A stretch of DNA of 64,000 nt from positions 1 through 64,000 of the forward strand of contig NZ_VAUW01000005.1 in NCBI RefSeq assembly GCF_005771495.1, written 5' to 3'. Below are positions 17,550 to 25,549 of this stretch, piece after piece. Position 1 is the stretch's first letter. Every line of letters starts with the position of its first letter. The position numbers were made by a program, and so were the translations under genes. The notes under the pieces were generated by a model. It was not told the origin of the DNA and did no database searches. It was given only the letters and a program-made list of their open reading frames with translations. The stretch is from Maribacter sp. ACAM166. GTDB lineage: Bacteria > Bacteroidota > Bacteroidia > Flavobacteriales > Flavobacteriaceae.

Positions 17550-18884
17550 ATGGAACAAACTAAATATTCAGTCGGTCTAGACATAGGAACAACAAAAATC
17601 GTTGCCATTATTGGTAAACAAAATGAATACGATAAGATTGAAATTTTGGGTATCGGAAAGTCCAAAAGTTTGGGGGTACACCGAGGTGTAGTCAATAATA
17701 TTACACAGACTATAAAATCGATTCAACAGGCAGTTGAAGAGGCAGAAGCTAATTCTGGACTTAAAATAGGTTCGGTTGTGGTAGGTATTGCTGGGCAGCA
17801 TATTAGAAGTTTACAGCACAGCGATTACATTACCCGTAAAGATTCTGAAGAAGTTATCGATGAGGAGGATGTGGATTCGCTTTGTAATCAAGTGCACAAA
17901 TTGATTATGTTACCTGGTGAGGAGATTATTCACGTACTGCCACAAGAGTATAAAGTTGATGGGCAAGCAGAAATTCGTGAGCCAATCGGGATGTATGGTG
18001 GTCGATTAGAAGCCAATTTTCATGTAGTAGTTGGGCAAGTGGTTTCCATAAAAAATGTAGGCCGATGCATTAAGAGTGCGGGTCTAGATTTAGGTAATAT
18101 TACATTAGAGCCATTGGCATCATCTGATGCCGTACTGAGCCAAGAAGAAAAAGAAGCGGGTGTAGCTTTAATCGATATAGGAGGTGGTACTACTGATCTT
18201 GCTATTTTTAAGGATGGTATCATCAGGCATACAGCGGTTATTCCTTTTGGTGGAGGTGTGATTACAGAAGATATTAAAGAAGGTTGTTCTATCATAGAGA
18301 AGCAGGCAGAATTGTTGAAAACAAGGTTTGGCTCTGCATGGCCAGGGGAAAATAGGGAAAATGAAATTGTTTCTATACCAGGTTTACGTGGAAGAGAACC
18401 AAAGGAAATATCTTTAAAGAACCTTTCGAAAATTATTCATGCGCGCGTGGTTGAAATCATAGAGCAGGTCTATGTAGAGATAAAGAATTACGGTCATGAG
18501 GAGCAAAAGAAAAAATTAATTGCAGGAATTGTTTTAACAGGTGGCGGTAGTCAGTTGAAACATTTGAAGCAATTGGTTGAATATATTACTGGTATGGATA
18601 CCCGTATCGGTTATCCGAATGAGCATTTGGCGGGTGATTCAGATGAAGAAGTTGCTAGTCCATTATACGCTACTGCAGTTGGTCTTTTAATGAATGCGAT
18701 TAAAAATCAGGAGAAATTAAAATGTATAAAAGAAGAGATTCACCAAGAAGAGGAAGCGGGGGAATTGGTCTATGCAGATCGTGATACAGAAGCAGCAACC
18801 CAAACCCGAATGCATAAAGAGCGTAAATCTGTTTTCGATAAATGGTCTGAAAAGTTAAAGGAATTTTTAGACAACGCAGAGTAA
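17550..18884 (+). CDS. ftsA: Cell division protein FtsA
   Basis: Actin-fold ATPase that anchors FtsZ to the membrane. It begins with the phosphate-1 motif VGLDIGTTKI, has the second ATP motif ALIDIGGGTTDLAIF and the adenosine motif GIVLTGGGSQLKHL. The C-terminal end (FDKWSEKLKEFLDNA) is an amphipathic helix suited to membrane binding. Length is 444 aa. It is 6 bp downstream of ftsQ and 43 bp before ftsZ. Confidence 0.97.
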   Translation: MEQTKYSVGLDIGTTKIVAIIGKQNEYDKIEILGIGKSKSLGVHRGVVNNITQTIKSIQQAVEEAEANSGLKIGSVVVGIAGQHIRSLQHSDYITRKDSEEVIDEEDVDSLCNQVHKLIMLPGEEIIHVLPQEYKVDGQAEIREPIGMYGGRLEANFHVVVGQVVSIKNVGRCIKSAGLDLGNITLEPLASSDAVLSQEEKEAGVALIDIGGGTTDLAIFKDGIIRHTAVIPFGGGVITEDIKEGCSIIEKQAELLKTRFGSAWPGENRENEIVSIPGLRGREPKEISLKNLSKIIHARVVEIIEQVYVEIKNYGHEEQKKKLIAGIVLTGGGSQLKHLKQLVEYITGMDTRIGYPNEHLAGDSDEEVASPLYATAVGLLMNAIKNQEKLKCIKEEIHQEEEAGELVYADRDTEAATQTRMHKERKSVFDKWSEKLKEFLDNAE

Positions 18885-18927
18885 GTAGCATAGAGTAAGA
18901 ATATACATAACCAGTAATAATTAGAAT

Positions 18928-20832
18928 ATGAGCAAGAACAGCGAATTTGATAATATCTCATTTGATCTTCCAAAGAATCAAAGTAACGTTATAAAGGTCA
19001 TCGGTGTAGGTGGTGGTGGTAGTAATGCCATTAATCACATGTTCCAGGCAGGAATTAACGGAGTTGATTTTGTAATCTGCAATACCGATTCACAGGCTTT
19101 GGACAATAGTCCTGTACCTAATAAAATACAATTAGGTATTTCATTAACAGAAGGTTTGGGTGCTGGTGCCAATCCTGAAGTTGGAGAACAGGCTGCAATG
19201 GAAAGCATGGAGGAAATTAAATCCATGTTAGATTCTACAACTAAGATGATTTTTATTACTGCAGGTATGGGAGGGGGGACAGGAACTGGTGCTGCCCCAG
19301 TCATAGCCAAATTCGCAAAGGAAATGGATGTTCTTACAGTTGGTATCGTTACGATGCCGTTTCAATTCGAAGGTAAGATGCGAGTTGAACAGGCGCAACG
19401 AGGTATTGAAAAATTACGTAAGAATGTAGATTCGCTTATTGTTATCAATAACAATAAATTAAGGGAAGTATACGGAAACCTAGGCTTTAAAGCTGGTTTT
19501 TCTAAGGCTGATGAAGTTTTAGCAACTGCTGCTAGAGGTATAGCCGAAGTTATCACACACCATTATACTCAAAACATAGATTTACGTGATGCCAAAACGG
19601 TACTTTCTAATAGTGGAACAGCCATTATGGGGTCTGCTATTTCGTCTGGGTCTGCAAGAGCGAATGAGGCCATTATGAAAGCTTTAGATTCTCCGTTATT
19701 GAATGATAATAAAATACAAGGAGCAAAAAACGTGCTTTTGTTGATAGTTTCTGGAGCACAAGAAATTACTATTGATGAAATAGGTGAGATTAATGATCAT
19801 ATTCAAGTCGAAGCTGGTTATGGAGCAAACATCATTATGGGTGTTGGTGAAGATGAAAGCTTAGGAGAGGCTATTGCCGTAACGGTAATTGCCACGGGTT
19901 TTAATATAGAGCAGCAGGATGATATTGTAAATACGGAGTCTAAAAAAATCATTCATACCTTAGAAGACGGTCAGCGGGCCGAGGCAATGTTGCTGTCCAA
20001 ATCCAAAACGGTGCATGCGTTGGAAATGGATGAAGAAGAGAAGAAAGTTGAACCTGTAAAAAAATATGAGTTTGTAGACGAAGCAGATTTTGATTTGATA
20101 CCAACGACCAATTATATTAAAAACTTCAATGTTTTTTATGAAGAGGTGGTAGCACATAATGTATCTGACGAAGATTTTGTAATCGTAGATGCAGTAGCAT
20201 CTTTAAGAGATATTGAGGTAGTTGATCCAGAAATTTTGAAATCGAAGGAAAAGGAAAATCAGGTGTCATTAGGTTTCGATATGCCTTTTAGAAAAGAGGA
20301 AAAGGAGAATGTGATTACATTCAATTTGCATGATGAAGTAAAGGATTTGGATGTAAATGATAGTATTGAAATCATACCTGTGTTGGAATACAATAAAAAA
20401 GGTGAAAAACGTTATAGCCTAGATGACTATATGCAGTTAGAAAGCAAATTGACCGGTGCAAAGTCAAAGGCCGAAGAATTTGAGCCGAAGATTATTGAAG
20501 ATGAATTGATATTTGAAAAGAAAACGGAAGCGCCAAAAAGAGATGCGTATCAATCAGACAATCATCTAGACCCCATGGAAACTCCTATTGAAGAATTGTT
20601 ACGGGACAGAGCTGATGAACGTAGAAGAAAACTTAAGGATTTCAACTACAAGTTTAAGAATAGCACACCAAACAATTACGATGAAAAAAAACCTGCTTAT
20701 CAAAGGCAAGGTGTCAATCTTAATGATAATCCTAGGGAGAATAAAATTTCAAGAACATCATTGAGTGATGATAGTAATGATGAAATTCAGTTGCGTTCCA
20801 ATAACTCTTTTTTACATGATAATGTAGACTAG
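18928..20832 (+). CDS. ftsZ: Cell division protein FtsZ with long C-terminal extension
   Basis: Tubulin-like GTPase that forms the Z ring. It has GVGGGGSNA (27-35), the tubulin signature GGGTGTG (115-121) and the T7-loop region around NNNKLREVYGNLGFKAGFS. At 634 aa it is far longer than the 380-400 aa norm. The roughly 300-residue tail is acidic, probably disordered, and ends in IQLRSNNSFLHDNVD instead of the common DIPxFLR-type peptide. Long tails are usual in Flavobacteriia. It is the last gene of the operon and is followed by a terminator. Confidence 0.97.
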   Translation: MSKNSEFDNISFDLPKNQSNVIKVIGVGGGGSNAINHMFQAGINGVDFVICNTDSQALDNSPVPNKIQLGISLTEGLGAGANPEVGEQAAMESMEEIKSMLDSTTKMIFITAGMGGGTGTGAAPVIAKFAKEMDVLTVGIVTMPFQFEGKMRVEQAQRGIEKLRKNVDSLIVINNNKLREVYGNLGFKAGFSKADEVLATAARGIAEVITHHYTQNIDLRDAKTVLSNSGTAIMGSAISSGSARANEAIMKALDSPLLNDNKIQGAKNVLLLIVSGAQEITIDEIGEINDHIQVEAGYGANIIMGVGEDESLGEAIAVTVIATGFNIEQQDDIVNTESKKIIHTLEDGQRAEAMLLSKSKTVHALEMDEEEKKVEPVKKYEFVDEADFDLIPTTNYIKNFNVFYEEVVAHNVSDEDFVIVDAVASLRDIEVVDPEILKSKEKENQVSLGFDMPFRKEEKENVITFNLHDEVKDLDVNDSIEIIPVLEYNKKGEKRYSLDDYMQLESKLTGAKSKAEEFEPKIIEDELIFEKKTEAPKRDAYQSDNHLDPMETPIEELLRDRADERRRKLKDFNYKFKNSTPNNYDEKKPAYQRQGVNLNDNPRENKISRTSLSDDSNDEIQLRSNNSFLHDNVD

Positions 20833-20855
20833 AAATTAAATACTACGCATATTTT

Positions 20856-20892
20856 AAACCCGAAAATCACTATGGTTTTCGGGTTTATTTTT
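20856..20892 (+). terminator. Rho-independent terminator after ftsZ
   Basis: A stem of 11 bp, AAACCCGAAAA against TTTTCGGGTTT, with a 9-base loop and a following T-rich run. It closes the dcw operon 24 bp after the ftsZ stop. Confidence 0.85.
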
Positions 20893-20920
20893 TATCTTCG
20901 CAAACCAATATAAGCAAGCA

Positions 20921-21364
20921 ATGAGTTTACAGCAAAAGGTAATGGAGCAATTGAAATTGGCTATGAAGGCAAAAAATTCAGTAGCACTAGAATCACTTAG
21001 AGCTATAAAATCTGCGCTATTGATGGCAAGTACCAGTGGAGGGGGTGAACTTACAGAAGAAGATGAGGTGCAATTGGTGCAAAAATTAGTAAAACAACGA
21101 AAAGACAGTGCTACTATTTTTATCGAACAAGGAAGACAGGATCTCGCTGATCCAGAATTAGCACAAATCGCTGTTATCGAACAATTTTTACCAGAACAAC
21201 TTACAGAAGAAGAAGTGGAGAAAGTTGTAGTACAAACTATTGATGCTACCGGTGCTTCAGGGATGAAGGATATGGGTAAGGTAATGGGTATTGTGTCTAA
21301 AGAATTGGCAGGTCAGGCAGATGGCAAATTGATTTCTACTATTGTAAAAAAGAAACTGTCTTAA
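20921..21364 (+). CDS. GatB/YqeY domain-containing protein
   Basis: A 147-residue cytosolic helical protein with the YqeY fold, related to the C-terminal tRNA-binding domain of GatB and GatE. Typical marks are LRAIKSALLMA near the start, EQFLPEQLTEEEVE in the middle and MGKVMGIVSKELAGQADGKLIS at the end. It is not the amidotransferase itself; the role is unknown, possibly tRNA-related. A TATCTTCG box at about 20892-20899 may be its -7 promoter element. It stands 24 bp before tRNA-Arg. Confidence 0.93.
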   Translation: MSLQQKVMEQLKLAMKAKNSVALESLRAIKSALLMASTSGGGELTEEDEVQLVQKLVKQRKDSATIFIEQGRQDLADPELAQIAVIEQFLPEQLTEEEVEKVVVQTIDATGASGMKDMGKVMGIVSKELAGQADGKLISTIVKKKLS

Positions 21365-21388
21365 ATTTATAAAACGTTTAAAATAATT

Positions 21389-21462
21389 GGCTCCGTGGCG
21401 CAACTGAATAGCGCATCAGATTTCGGCTCTGAGGGTTGGGGGTTTGAATCCCTTCGGAGTCA
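21389..21462 (+). tRNA. tRNA-Arg (anticodon UCG)
   Basis: A 74-nt cloverleaf. The acceptor stem GGCTCCG pairs with CGGAGTC (one G-T pair), the anticodon stem TCAGA pairs with TCTGA around the loop TTTCGGC, giving anticodon TCG, and the T arm is GGGGGTTTGAATCCC. Discriminator base A; CCA is not encoded. Its 3' end from 21446 is the attachment site of an integrative element and is repeated at 30110. Confidence 0.95.
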
Positions 21463-21469
21463 CTAGTTT
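21446..21469 (+). repeat. attL: 24-bp direct repeat in the tRNA-Arg 3' end
   Basis: The last 17 bases of the tRNA plus 7 bases beyond are repeated exactly at 30110-30133. The tRNA stays intact on this side. Confidence 0.9.
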
Positions 21470-21474
21470 AAAAT

Positions 21475-21511
21475 CCTAATCAACTAAAAACAAGTTGGTT
21501 AGGTTTTTTTT
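21475..21511 (+). terminator. Element-borne terminator behind tRNA-Arg
   Basis: CCTAATCAACT pairs with AGTTGGTTAGG (one G-T pair) around a 7-base loop, followed by eight T. It lies inside the element and replaces the host terminator now at 30135-30167. Confidence 0.8.
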
Positions 21512-21576
21512 ATCTCTTATTATTTTATAAATGGTACGATAAATGGTACAATAATGATTTAGAGAAGTCTTTTTTA

Positions 21577-21651
21577 CTAGATTCTATTCGGAACATTACT
21601 ATATTTTTTCGATGACTCGCCACTAACGAAACTATCTTAAATTTCTTTGTT
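21577..21651 (-). pseudogene. Decayed 3' fragment of the 78-aa gene, copy 1
   Basis: On the minus strand this reads NKEI*DSFVSGESSKKYSNVP followed by a stop. It lines up with NKILEISSFVGGESLNRYSNVP of the intact gene at 23719-23955. It has an in-frame stop and no start. It touches the 3' end of the following lipoprotein gene. Confidence 0.7.
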
Positions 21652-21901
21652 AGTTACATTTAATAACAGCCTTGCCATCAGAGGTGTTAAATTCTTGCTC
21701 GTCTTGGCAAACTACCGATTCCGTGCTTATTAAACTATAACCAGGAACGTTAAGGGTAGGCAACCCACTGGAAGTACTTCCAAAACTAACGTCATCAACT
21801 TTGTAAGTTTCTTTAACGCATTCGCAATTTCCGTCTTCTTTCTTATCACATGATGTTAGTAATACAAATACTAACAAAGACCCTAACCTTAGTTTTTTCA
21901 T
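21650..21901 (-). CDS. Small lipoprotein (83 aa)
   Basis: An 83-residue protein with a lipoprotein signal (MKKLRLGSLLVFVLLTSC, lipobox LTSC with Cys18 as the lipidated residue). The short mature part has a CEC pair near its start and two later cysteines (VVCQDEQEF and the C-terminal KCN), so it may be held by disulfides. It is probably attached to the inner or outer membrane on the periplasmic side. No family recognised. It is cargo of the integrative element, convergent with the tRNA side and alone in its unit. Confidence 0.6.
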   Translation of the reverse strand: MKKLRLGSLLVFVLLTSCDKKEDGNCECVKETYKVDDVSFGSTSSGLPTLNVPGYSLISTESVVCQDEQEFNTSDGKAVIKCN

Positions 21902-22002
21902 CTTAATTTTATATTATGGTTATTACACTTCATATAGGCGTATTTTACGTTATTATTTTTAATAGAGTTTACGGAAATCTATAATAGTGGTTTTCTAAAC
22001 AT

Positions 22003-22130
22003 TCAAATTTCCTTTGGTATATTATAATACCTATTCAATGACTCGCTCCCTGCGAAACTAACTATACCTAAAATTTTAGTAGTTGATTTATCATACATTA
22101 CCTCAACCTAAACATAAGATAAAAGCAGTT
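22003..22130 (-). pseudogene. Decayed copy 2 of the 78-aa gene
   Basis: The minus strand reads SYV*VEVMYDKSTTKILGIV and then SFAGSESLNRYYNIPKEI and a stop. This matches the C-terminal half of the intact protein closely, but the conserved Trp codon is TAG and the upstream part has further stops. It lies in the 378-bp gap before the nuclease gene; the rest of that gap (22131-22279) is AT-rich, with only a short inverted repeat agtat-atact near 22200. Confidence 0.75.
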
Positions 22131-22279
22131 AAGCACAGTAAAAAATTATTTTTAATGGTTTCTTTTATCTGCTAATTTTATAAAACTTATATCAATATAG
22201 TATTTATGATACTGTTTTTATCCCTAAGTATATTAGTTGAATTGTATATTTAAGTTTCTAAAAAAATCTAAATTAAAAG

Positions 22280-23722
22280 ATGTCATTGGATTATTACAAA
22301 GAATATTGCGTTAATAATAGCAATCATTTAGATAGAATTACAAATGATAAATCTTACATCAATCAAGATGTCAGGATTACCGGTGAAGTAACTAGTCTTG
22401 GGAAAGTAAAAAAAATATACGGTCATCTTAATGTAGATGAGCAGTTAGAAGATTTAGGTTATTTAAACTATGTGAAAACAGATTTGTGGTGTAATCAAAA
22501 AGAATCAACGTTAAAAACTCTCGGTAAATTGGAGAGGATAGGGGGTAATCTTAACTTAAGATATTCTAACGTAGAGGATTTAGGAGAGTTATGTAGGGTG
22601 TCTGGGAATATTAGTTTAAGAGACTCAAAAATCAGAGACCTTGGAAAGTTGAAATATGTTGGAGGCAATTTGTATTTACCAAAAAGACTTGAAGGTTGTG
22701 ATTTAACTAAAATAATTGTTAAAGGTAAAATTCGTTTTTGGAATGATGTTACAGACTCTCAATCCTTGACTTTAAATAAAACTCTAAGTTGGGATGTTTC
22801 AAAAACATGTTTTTCTCAGGTTCATAATAATGAAATATCTCATAAAAAAAGACACCTAAATGGGAAAATACTTGTACAAAAATGTTTTAGACCCACAGAT
22901 TTAAATTCTTATATTTTAGAAAACATAGACGATTTTTACACATTTGTAGATAAAGAAATTAATGAGTTATACGGGCAAGAATACTCTTTTTATAAAGCCT
23001 TTTTCGGTTGTATAAAAACCTCATCAGAAATTAATAAAGAATTTCCAAAAGTTAGAATTGATAAAAAAATTAAAGGTTACATTAAAAACCAAAAGAGAAA
23101 GGCACATCAAATAATACAAACAAACAAACTGAATTATCCATTTGTTTTGTACAATAACAAATTAACCGAGTTTATTTTAAAATATGATTTTAAAAACGAT
23201 GTTAATGATTTTATAATGATTGGTTATCCCAATGACCACAAATTAGGATACGATTACTACAAATGTGCGGGTAAAAAAAATATATTTATATATTATATAG
23301 AGAGAATTATAACTGAAATTTTTACGGTTTTTTGTTTTCAATTACAAAACAAGTTCAGAGTTTCAAGAGGTATTCCCAAAATTGGTGAGGGTTGGGTTTC
23401 AGAAACACATTTATTTTACAAAATAAGAGAGTTTTTGTTACCCGTTGAGGTAATTCATCATGGTAGACCCAAATGGTTAAAACCTCAACATGTGGACATT
23501 TGGATACCAAATTATAAAATTGGGATTGAGTATCAAGGGCAACAACACTATAAACCTATCGAATTTTTTGGTGGTGAGGAAGCCTTCATAAAAAACCAAG
23601 AACGAGATGAGAGAAAAAGAAATCTCTTTATTGAAAACAACGCCACATTAATTGACGTAAGCAGTGATTATATTTTAGAGGAATTGGTTTTGCAGTTAAA
23701 TAATTTGATTAAGAACTATTAA
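22280..23722 (+). CDS. Leucine-rich-like repeat protein fused to a PD-(D/E)XK-type nuclease domain
   Basis: A 480-residue soluble protein in two parts. Residues about 39-133 hold repeats of the form LGxLxxVxGxLxL (clear at 81, 101 and 121, exactly 20 residues apart), which should form a solenoid that could bind protein or nucleic acid. The C-terminal part (about 368-460) looks like a restriction-type nuclease: SETHLF with Glu375, then WLKPQHVDIWIP with Asp406, then IEYQGQQHY with Glu417, and ERDERKRN near 441-448. The middle (about 200-360) is not recognised. It is the largest cargo gene of the element and overlaps the next gene, on the other strand, by 4 bp. A defence role is inferred from context, not shown. 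Confidence 0.7.
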   Translation: MSLDYYKEYCVNNSNHLDRITNDKSYINQDVRITGEVTSLGKVKKIYGHLNVDEQLEDLGYLNYVKTDLWCNQKESTLKTLGKLERIGGNLNLRYSNVEDLGELCRVSGNISLRDSKIRDLGKLKYVGGNLYLPKRLEGCDLTKIIVKGKIRFWNDVTDSQSLTLNKTLSWDVSKTCFSQVHNNEISHKKRHLNGKILVQKCFRPTDLNSYILENIDDFYTFVDKEINELYGQEYSFYKAFFGCIKTSSEINKEFPKVRIDKKIKGYIKNQKRKAHQIIQTNKLNYPFVLYNNKLTEFILKYDFKNDVNDFIMIGYPNDHKLGYDYYKCAGKKNIFIYYIERIITEIFTVFCFQLQNKFRVSRGIPKIGEGWVSETHLFYKIREFLLPVEVIHHGRPKWLKPQHVDIWIPNYKIGIEYQGQQHYKPIEFFGGEEAFIKNQERDERKRNLFIENNATLIDVSSDYILEELVLQLNNLIKNY

Positions 23723-23955
23723 ATCTCCTTAGGAACATTACTATACCTATTCAATGATTCACCACCTACAAAACTACTTATTTCTAAAATCTTATTAGTT
23801 GGCGCATCATACATTATTTCAACCCAAAAATAGGAAAGCGAATAAATTATATAAGTAACCCTATCTTCTTTAACTGAATCTACGAATTGACCTTTAGTAA
23901 AAACGGTGTCATATTTGCCATGGTCTGATAGTATGTTGAAATCGTATATACCCAT
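23719..23955 (-). CDS. Small unknown protein (78 aa), intact copy of a repeated gene
   Basis: A 78-residue acidic protein without signal sequence: MGIYDFNILSDHGKYDTVFT at the start and SFVGGESLNRYSNVPKEI at the end. It looks like a single small alpha/beta domain. No family recognised. Two decayed relatives lie at 21577-21651 and 22003-22130 in the same orientation. Its start codon overlaps the stop of the 124-aa gene (TAATG), so the two are translationally coupled, and its 3' end overlaps the nuclease gene tail to tail by 4 bp. Confidence 0.6.
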   Translation of the reverse strand: MGIYDFNILSDHGKYDTVFTKGQFVDSVKEDRVTYIIYSLSYFWVEIMYDAPTNKILEISSFVGGESLNRYSNVPKEI

Positions 23956-24329
23956 TAACTAAATATTGATGTACCTAATTTAAAACTTGTTTTCAGGGTC
24001 TTAAATTTGGCTAACCATGCCGTTTCCTCATACCTCTCCAACCTTCTCTGCTCCAATTCTTCCAACACTGTTATACCTCCCTCTGGCATAAGGCTGTATC
24101 TATAACCAGTACTTCGGGAGTGTTCCTTTATTACCTTTAGATTAGCCAATGATACCGCAACCTCATGAACAGGGTACTTATAAGATTTACAAAGAGTGTT
24201 CAAAACCTTGTAAAACTCCGTCTTAGTATAAATAACGCCCTTTCCCATAACTCTCTTTACATCATTTGTTATGTAATGCGCCACTTGTTCAGCGTTTTTT
24301 GCTACTCTCTGCATCTTTCTCTTTTTCAT
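23955..24329 (-). CDS. Unknown basic protein (124 aa), possibly winged-helix
   Basis: A 124-residue, strongly basic protein (MKKRKMQRVAKNAEQ start). The central part, from about GVIYTKTEFYKVLNTLCKSY to LANLKVIKEHSRSTGYRYSL, has the helix-helix-strand pattern of a small winged-helix DNA-binding domain, with a long charged C-terminal helix (LEELEQRRLERYEE). The DNA-binding idea is inference from pattern only. It is the first gene of a two-gene unit with the 78-aa protein. Confidence 0.55.
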   Translation of the reverse strand: MKKRKMQRVAKNAEQVAHYITNDVKRVMGKGVIYTKTEFYKVLNTLCKSYKYPVHEVAVSLANLKVIKEHSRSTGYRYSLMPEGGITVLEELEQRRLERYEETAWLAKFKTLKTSFKLGTSIFS

Positions 24330-24496
24330 TATTACCCTATTAATTTACATCAAGTGTTCTTACAATGTCTATACTGGTTCTGAATATAAAAGAGTTCCCT
24401 CTTTCGGAACTTAATTTTTAATGAGATTATTAGGAACATAAGGAAGCACTTTATATTTTTCCATAATAAACATTATAAACGGACAAAATAAACAAA

Positions 24497-25072
24497 ATGA
24501 ACAAACTAACATTATTATTATTGGCGGTGTTGTTAATATCATGTGAAAGAAGTAAAGAAGAACAAATGTTTTATGACTTTATGGATGGTATAACAATAAA
24601 GTCTGTTAATATGAGTATTAAAGACCTTGACTTTAAAATTATATCACTTAATAAAGTTGGATTAGTTGCTGCTAAAGATAGCATCTTCATATTAGAACCT
24701 TTATTAGATGAGTTACGTGTTAAAATTGAAGAACAAAAGACCTCAATAGAGAAGGACTTGGACGAACTGTATAAATATAATTTGGATAAAAATAAAACTA
24801 AGCGAAAAGAGGCTATATCTATCTATCAAAATCTAATAGATTTAACAAATGGAAAAATTGAAGATAGACAAGAGGTATTAGGTATCTATACGCCGAAATT
24901 CGCCAAAACATCATCAAAATTAGACGAATATAGACTTGATTCGACTCGTGTGATTTCAACAAAGTACGAAGTTACTTATTCAATGCACATGCCTGATACT
25001 GATTTAACCAATACGATTAAGGTTTATGCTTACACAAATGAGGACAATTCAAAATTTCTAGGAATAGAATAA
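24497..25072 (+). CDS. Lipoprotein with coiled coil (191 aa)
   Basis: Begins with a lipoprotein signal (MNKLTLLLLAVLLISC; lipobox LISC, Cys16). The mature part has a long charged helical segment at about 70-130 (LRVKIEEQKTSIEKDLDELY and following) and a beta-like C-terminal end. It is exported and membrane-anchored. No family recognised. It is divergent from the 124-aa gene and is the last cargo gene before the element core. Confidence 0.6.
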   Translation: MNKLTLLLLAVLLISCERSKEEQMFYDFMDGITIKSVNMSIKDLDFKIISLNKVGLVAAKDSIFILEPLLDELRVKIEEQKTSIEKDLDELYKYNLDKNKTKRKEAISIYQNLIDLTNGKIEDRQEVLGIYTPKFAKTSSKLDEYRLDSTRVISTKYEVTYSMHMPDTDLTNTIKVYAYTNEDNSKFLGIE

Positions 25073-25301
25073 TAATATAAAAACTAATCAGTAAAACTGT
25101 TCGTTATTTTGTTTCCAAAAATTACAACTTTATCAAACATTAGTAGTTTTTAATGGTTCGTTACTTAGGCTGTCGATTTCTTTTTTTAGTCTTTGATTTT
25201 CTTTTTGTTATGCATGGATTTTGGGGTGTTGCCTCTAAGAATTGGGAAATATATTGTAAGGAGGAAGATTAAAAAAGATTATTAATAATTGGATATATGG
25301 G

Positions 25302-25398
25302 TATCTGTCGCGCGCGTAACAGATAGTGGGATATTGATTTTATTTTCATTGCGCGCGCGAACAGATAGTGAAATATTAATTGATTTCGCCGCGCACGC
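25302..25398. repeat. CG-rich direct repeats in an AT-rich gap
   Basis: Two copies of CGCGCGCG followed by AACAGATAGTG and an AT stretch start at 25309 and 25352, 43 bp apart. A third CG-rich piece (gccgcgcacgcg) lies near 25388. The first copy is also an inverted repeat: TATCTGT (25302-25308) faces ACAGATA (25319-25325). Nothing else is seen in the 25073-25549 gap. The repeats lie about 150 bp downstream of the replication-initiator-like gene. Confidence 0.7.
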
Positions 25399-25549
25399 GT
25401 ATTGTTTTGAAATCTTTTTTTGTTGTTTCCTTAGTAAATCCCATAATGTTATTTAATGTTAGTTTAACTTAATATTAATTTTACAAATCATTCCCTTTTT
25501 AAGTAGTCCAATTCGTAAGATTAGTTAACTTTTATTGTTCTAAAGGCAT

